This document shows, piece after piece, positions 11,303-13,260 of a stretch of 13,260 nt of DNA. Position 1 is the stretch's first letter. Every line of letters begins with the position of its first letter. The translations under genes were made by a program, and so were the position numbers. The DNA is from Thermoflexales bacterium (GTDB lineage: Bacteria; Chloroflexota; Anaerolineae; Fen-1058): NCBI GenBank assembly GCA_016931085.1, contig JAFGFO010000045.1:1-13260 (forward strand), read 5' to 3'. Under the pieces are notes generated by a model. That model saw nothing but the letters and a program-made list of their open reading frames with translations, had not been told where the DNA came from and ran no database searches.

Positions 11303-11881
11303 TTAGCCTCGAGACAGCCGCAGCCGGCGGGCGATAAACAAGACAGCCACCAGGCCAGCTCCCAACACCACCAGGCCAACCCCACTGCCCACACCGGTCT
11401 GGGGCAACTCTTCGTCGGGAGTCGCCGTCGAACGAGCACTCGCGGAGCGAGGCGTAGCCGTCTTGGTGGCGGTGACCGCCGACGTGGGTGTCGTTGGAGG
11501 CGTTTCGGTCACCAGCGGAGTCGCAGTAGGCGTTTTGGTTGGCGGTTGAACGACCGGCGTCTTGGTAGGCGTCTCGGTGGGAGGCTGGGTGGGGGTGTAG
11601 GTCGGCGCGAGGGCGATTTCCTCTCCCCCCTCTGGCGTCATCGTCTGCTCGATGGCCGGGCCGGCCATGAGCGTGGCGTTGTAGGCCACCGCTGTTTCGT
11701 TAGCCGCGATATAATTGCGCTCTTGTTGCGGGCGTAAGATCATCATGTAGCCCGCGACGGCAGCCAGCGCACACACGAGCGTCGCCACCATAGCGGCGAT
11801 GAGATAGAGAAAGGTGCGATTTTGCGATTCGTCGTCACCGCCTTCTTCGTCGTTTGATTCATAGTACAAATCTTCGTCCAT
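11303..11881 (-). CDS. LPQTG wall-anchored Thr/Pro-rich stalk protein
   Basis: A 192-residue protein with a strong Shine-Dalgarno (GGGAGG, five bases before the ATG). Residues 1-22 are very acidic and cytoplasmic. A hydrophobic segment (23-49) could be a signal anchor, or be cleaved after AVA at 43. An extracytoplasmic part follows, with a low-complexity stalk at about 92-155 built of TPT/TETP/TKTP units, a likely site of O-glycosylation. The C-terminus has a complete sortase sorting signal: LPQTG at 159-163, a hydrophobic stretch (about 168-183) and a basic tail RRLRLSRG. Sortases cut between Thr and Gly and link the protein to the cell wall. No sortase gene is in the window. It follows the lipoyl/KOW-like gene by 43 nt, so it is probably in the same transcript. 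There is no globular domain, so it may be a spacer or surface-layer protein. Confidence 0.8.
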   Translation of the reverse strand: MDEDLYYESNDEEGGDDESQNRTFLYLIAAMVATLVCALAAVAGYMMILRPQQERNYIAANETAVAYNATLMAGPAIEQTMTPEGGEEIALAPTYTPTQPPTETPTKTPVVQPPTKTPTATPLVTETPPTTPTSAVTATKTATPRSASARSTATPDEELPQTGVGSGVGLVVLGAGLVAVLFIARRLRLSRG

Positions 11882-11894
11882 GTTTGCCTCCCTG

Positions 11895-11917
11895 GAGGGC
11901 CGTTGGTCTTGGCCCTC
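11895..11917 (-). promoter_or_regulatory. Hairpin just upstream of the LPQTG gene RBS
   Basis: GAGGGCC and GGCCCTC (11895-11901 and 11911-11917) form a perfect 7-bp stem with a 9-nt loop in the 43-nt gap. It ends a few bases before the Shine-Dalgarno and could affect mRNA processing or translation. No T-run follows, so a terminator is unlikely. Confidence 0.35.
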
Positions 11918-11924
11918 ATTCTGC

Positions 11925-13013
11925 TTACCTAAGTAGTTCTAGATTGACATAGGGCACGAAAATTGTGCCGGCCGATCCCAGGTTGACCTCGGCGCCATGC
12001 ACTTGTATGCCGTTATCGAGACGCTGGGCCATAGCGGGGAGCGCGGCCACCGTTCCAACTGCTCCCATGTAAGGTGTGCGCAGCACGCGCACGCGCATGC
12101 CGACCTCCAGGGGGGCGCCCGGCGGCGGCGGCGGCGATGGCTGCGACTCGGTGGGCAGGGGGATGACGATTTCGGGCCGCTGTTTCCCGAAGCGCGTGCG
12201 GGTGGAGGCGCTGATGCAGGCTTCGCGCCCGTCCTGGTTTTGCAAGAGCTGGTGGGCTGGCGCGCTCATGGGCACGCGCCCCCACCCCTCGATCAGGATC
12301 ACGGGGAAACCGCACTTTTCAGCCTCGGCGCGCAGATCGCCATCCATGCTGGCGGCGATGATGCCGCGCACCTGGAGCTGTTGAGCCTGCTCGAACGCGC
12401 CCGGATCGATCCAGCCGCCGCTGATGACGATCGCGCCGTGACACGCCACGTCGATGGACTTGGCGCGTAAGGGGCTGTCGGGTTTGCGGCCCACGATCTT
12501 GAGCACGCCGTAAGCTTCACCGCCACAACCCCAAGAAGCTTGAACCAAGGCGCCCGCCGTCTCGACCACCGCGCCAAACTTGGACAAGACGAGCGCCACG
12601 GTCCCGGACAGATAAGCTTTCACTTCGATGATTTCTGGGGCGACCTCCAGCAGCAAGCGGCCACCGCCGACGGCAGCGATCGTGCCATCTACCGGGGCGC
12701 GAACCATTTTCCTGCTCCAGGGCAGCACGCCGCGCCCGATCGCGACCGGCTCGCCGGCCACCACGCTGTCGCCAATCTTTTTGCGCATGGAGCGCTCGGC
12801 CGCCTTAGGGGAAACGCGCAGGCCGCGGGCCAAATCCAGGATGCGAATATCACGCGTGTGCTCTGCCCTGGCGATAACGTCCGCCGGTTCAACCCGCTGC
12901 CCCTCCCGAACCAGTACCTCGCCCGCTACAGGCAGCACGCGCTCGCGCGAGACCAATGCGAGTGGCGTCGCGTACGTTTCAGACGGATAAAACGTCAATT
13001 TTTCGTCTGCCAA
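11925..13013 (-). CDS. Conserved-type protein with lipoyl-like barrel segments and KOW-like C-terminus
   Basis: A 362-residue protein starting at TTG, with AGGAG upstream lying in the last codons of the preceding gene; the two genes are 1 nt apart. An N-terminal part (about 25-155) has repeated barrel-sandwich/lipoyl-like patterns: LPVAGEVLVREGQRVEPADVI at 27-47, IGDSVVAGEPVAIG at 80-93 and VRAPVDGTIAAVGGGRLLLE at 104-123. No biotin or lipoyl attachment motif is evident. The middle region (about 185-250) has an alternating beta/alpha pattern with GAIVISGGWIDP, GIIAASMDGDL and FPVILIEGWG. After a proline-rich linker (291-301), VGMRVRVLRTPYMGAVGTVAALP (304-326) looks like a KOW-type barrel. The function is unknown. 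The linkage suggests a partner of the MutL-like protein. There is no signal peptide, so it is probably cytoplasmic. Confidence 0.7.
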   Translation of the reverse strand: MADEKLTFYPSETYATPLALVSRERVLPVAGEVLVREGQRVEPADVIARAEHTRDIRILDLARGLRVSPKAAERSMRKKIGDSVVAGEPVAIGRGVLPWSRKMVRAPVDGTIAAVGGGRLLLEVAPEIIEVKAYLSGTVALVLSKFGAVVETAGALVQASWGCGGEAYGVLKIVGRKPDSPLRAKSIDVACHGAIVISGGWIDPGAFEQAQQLQVRGIIAASMDGDLRAEAEKCGFPVILIEGWGRVPMSAPAHQLLQNQDGREACISASTRTRFGKQRPEIVIPLPTESQPSPPPPPGAPLEVGMRVRVLRTPYMGAVGTVAALPAMAQRLDNGIQVHGAEVNLGSAGTIFVPYVNLELLR

Positions 13014-13014
13014 G

Positions 13015-13260
13015 TTAGGCTCCTACATCCCATAACCACTGCTGAACGCGCTCGCGCCGCTTGGCCGGGTCTGGCGGCAATTGCAGCGGCCGGCCGCGTG
13101 CGTCTACGATCAAGCCAACCAGTCCTCCCTCCACCTTGATGGGCTTGCCACCCCGGCCGCGTCCTCCCCGCCCGACGTCGACATCGCCGTCCGGGTGCAG
13201 CTTGAGCTCGGCCATTTCGCCTGGCTGCAATGGCCAGACTTCCAGCGAGCCTTGTTTCAC
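13015..13260 (-). CDS. MutL-like (glutamate mutase L family, ASKHA fold) protein, C-terminal fragment
   Basis: Only the last 81 residues lie in the window. The 5' part runs off the right edge, and the GTG at the edge is probably an internal Val. The segment has LEVWPLQPGEMAELKLHPDG, a Gly/Arg-rich VDVGRGGRGRGGK stretch, VEGGLVGLIVDARGRPLQLP and the end RRERVQQWLWDVGA. This pattern (beta-rich, GLIxDARGRPLxLP, then WLWDxG) resembles what I recall of the C-terminus of Chloroflexota proteins annotated as glutamate mutase L. Those are ASKHA-fold ATPases related to mutase reactivation factors. This identification rests on memory of the tail alone. The stop TAA is followed after one base by the TTG of the next gene, so the two are translationally coupled. 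Confidence 0.5.
   Translation of the reverse strand: MKQGSLEVWPLQPGEMAELKLHPDGDVDVGRGGRGRGGKPIKVEGGLVGLIVDARGRPLQLPPDPAKRRERVQQWLWDVGA

Overview
The window reads as accessory-rich chromosome of a Chloroflexota bacterium, probably Anaerolineae-like. The clues are high GC; Thr/Pro-rich stalks; a secreted protein ending in VYLPVVMRQ, a tail I associate with this phylum; an LPQTG wall-sorting signal; and an unusual load of short palindromic repeats. No rRNA or housekeeping marker is present, so this placement is inference.

Layout, left to right. (1) 1-462: a decayed YefM/YoeB-type toxin-antitoxin pair. The antitoxin keeps only its C-terminal half. The toxin keeps its catalytic residues but has an amber codon at position 16. 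(2) 510-1022 (+): a small S24/S26 (Sec11/SipW-like) peptidase, convergent with (3) 1075-1611 (-), an unrecognised single-pass membrane protein. (4) 1612-2021: an intergenic stretch with a dyad, a triple-hairpin repeat element between AT-rich direct repeats, and a promoter for the next gene. (5) 2022-7631 (+): a secreted alpha-2-macroglobulin of 1869 aa with an intact CIEQ thioester motif, followed by dockerin, cohesin-like and DUF11-like modules. (6) 7632-7921: nested palindromic elements, then a sigma-70-like promoter. (7) 7922-8842 (+): ilvE, the branched-chain aminotransferase. (8) 8946-9839 (+): a five-TM PH/DUF1648 protein. (9) On the minus strand, convergent with all of this and reading from the right edge: the C-terminus of a MutL-like (ASKHA) protein (13260-13015), a lipoyl-like/KOW-like protein (13013-11925), an LPQTG surface stalk protein (11881-11303) and a P-loop ATPase fused to an OmpR-type winged helix (11213-9864).

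The minus-strand genes look like one transcription unit: gaps are 1, 43 and 89 nt, and the second gene starts at TTG directly after the first gene's TAA. It may link an ASKHA ATPase, a carrier-like scaffold, a surface stalk and a DNA-binding ATPase, a combination I do not recognise as a described system. The A2M gene and the other plus-strand genes look individually transcribed.

A theme of the window is dispersed palindromic repeats. About nine are seen. Three lie in frame inside genes (two in the A2M gene, one in the ATPase), and two begin with the TAG stop codon of the gene before them.
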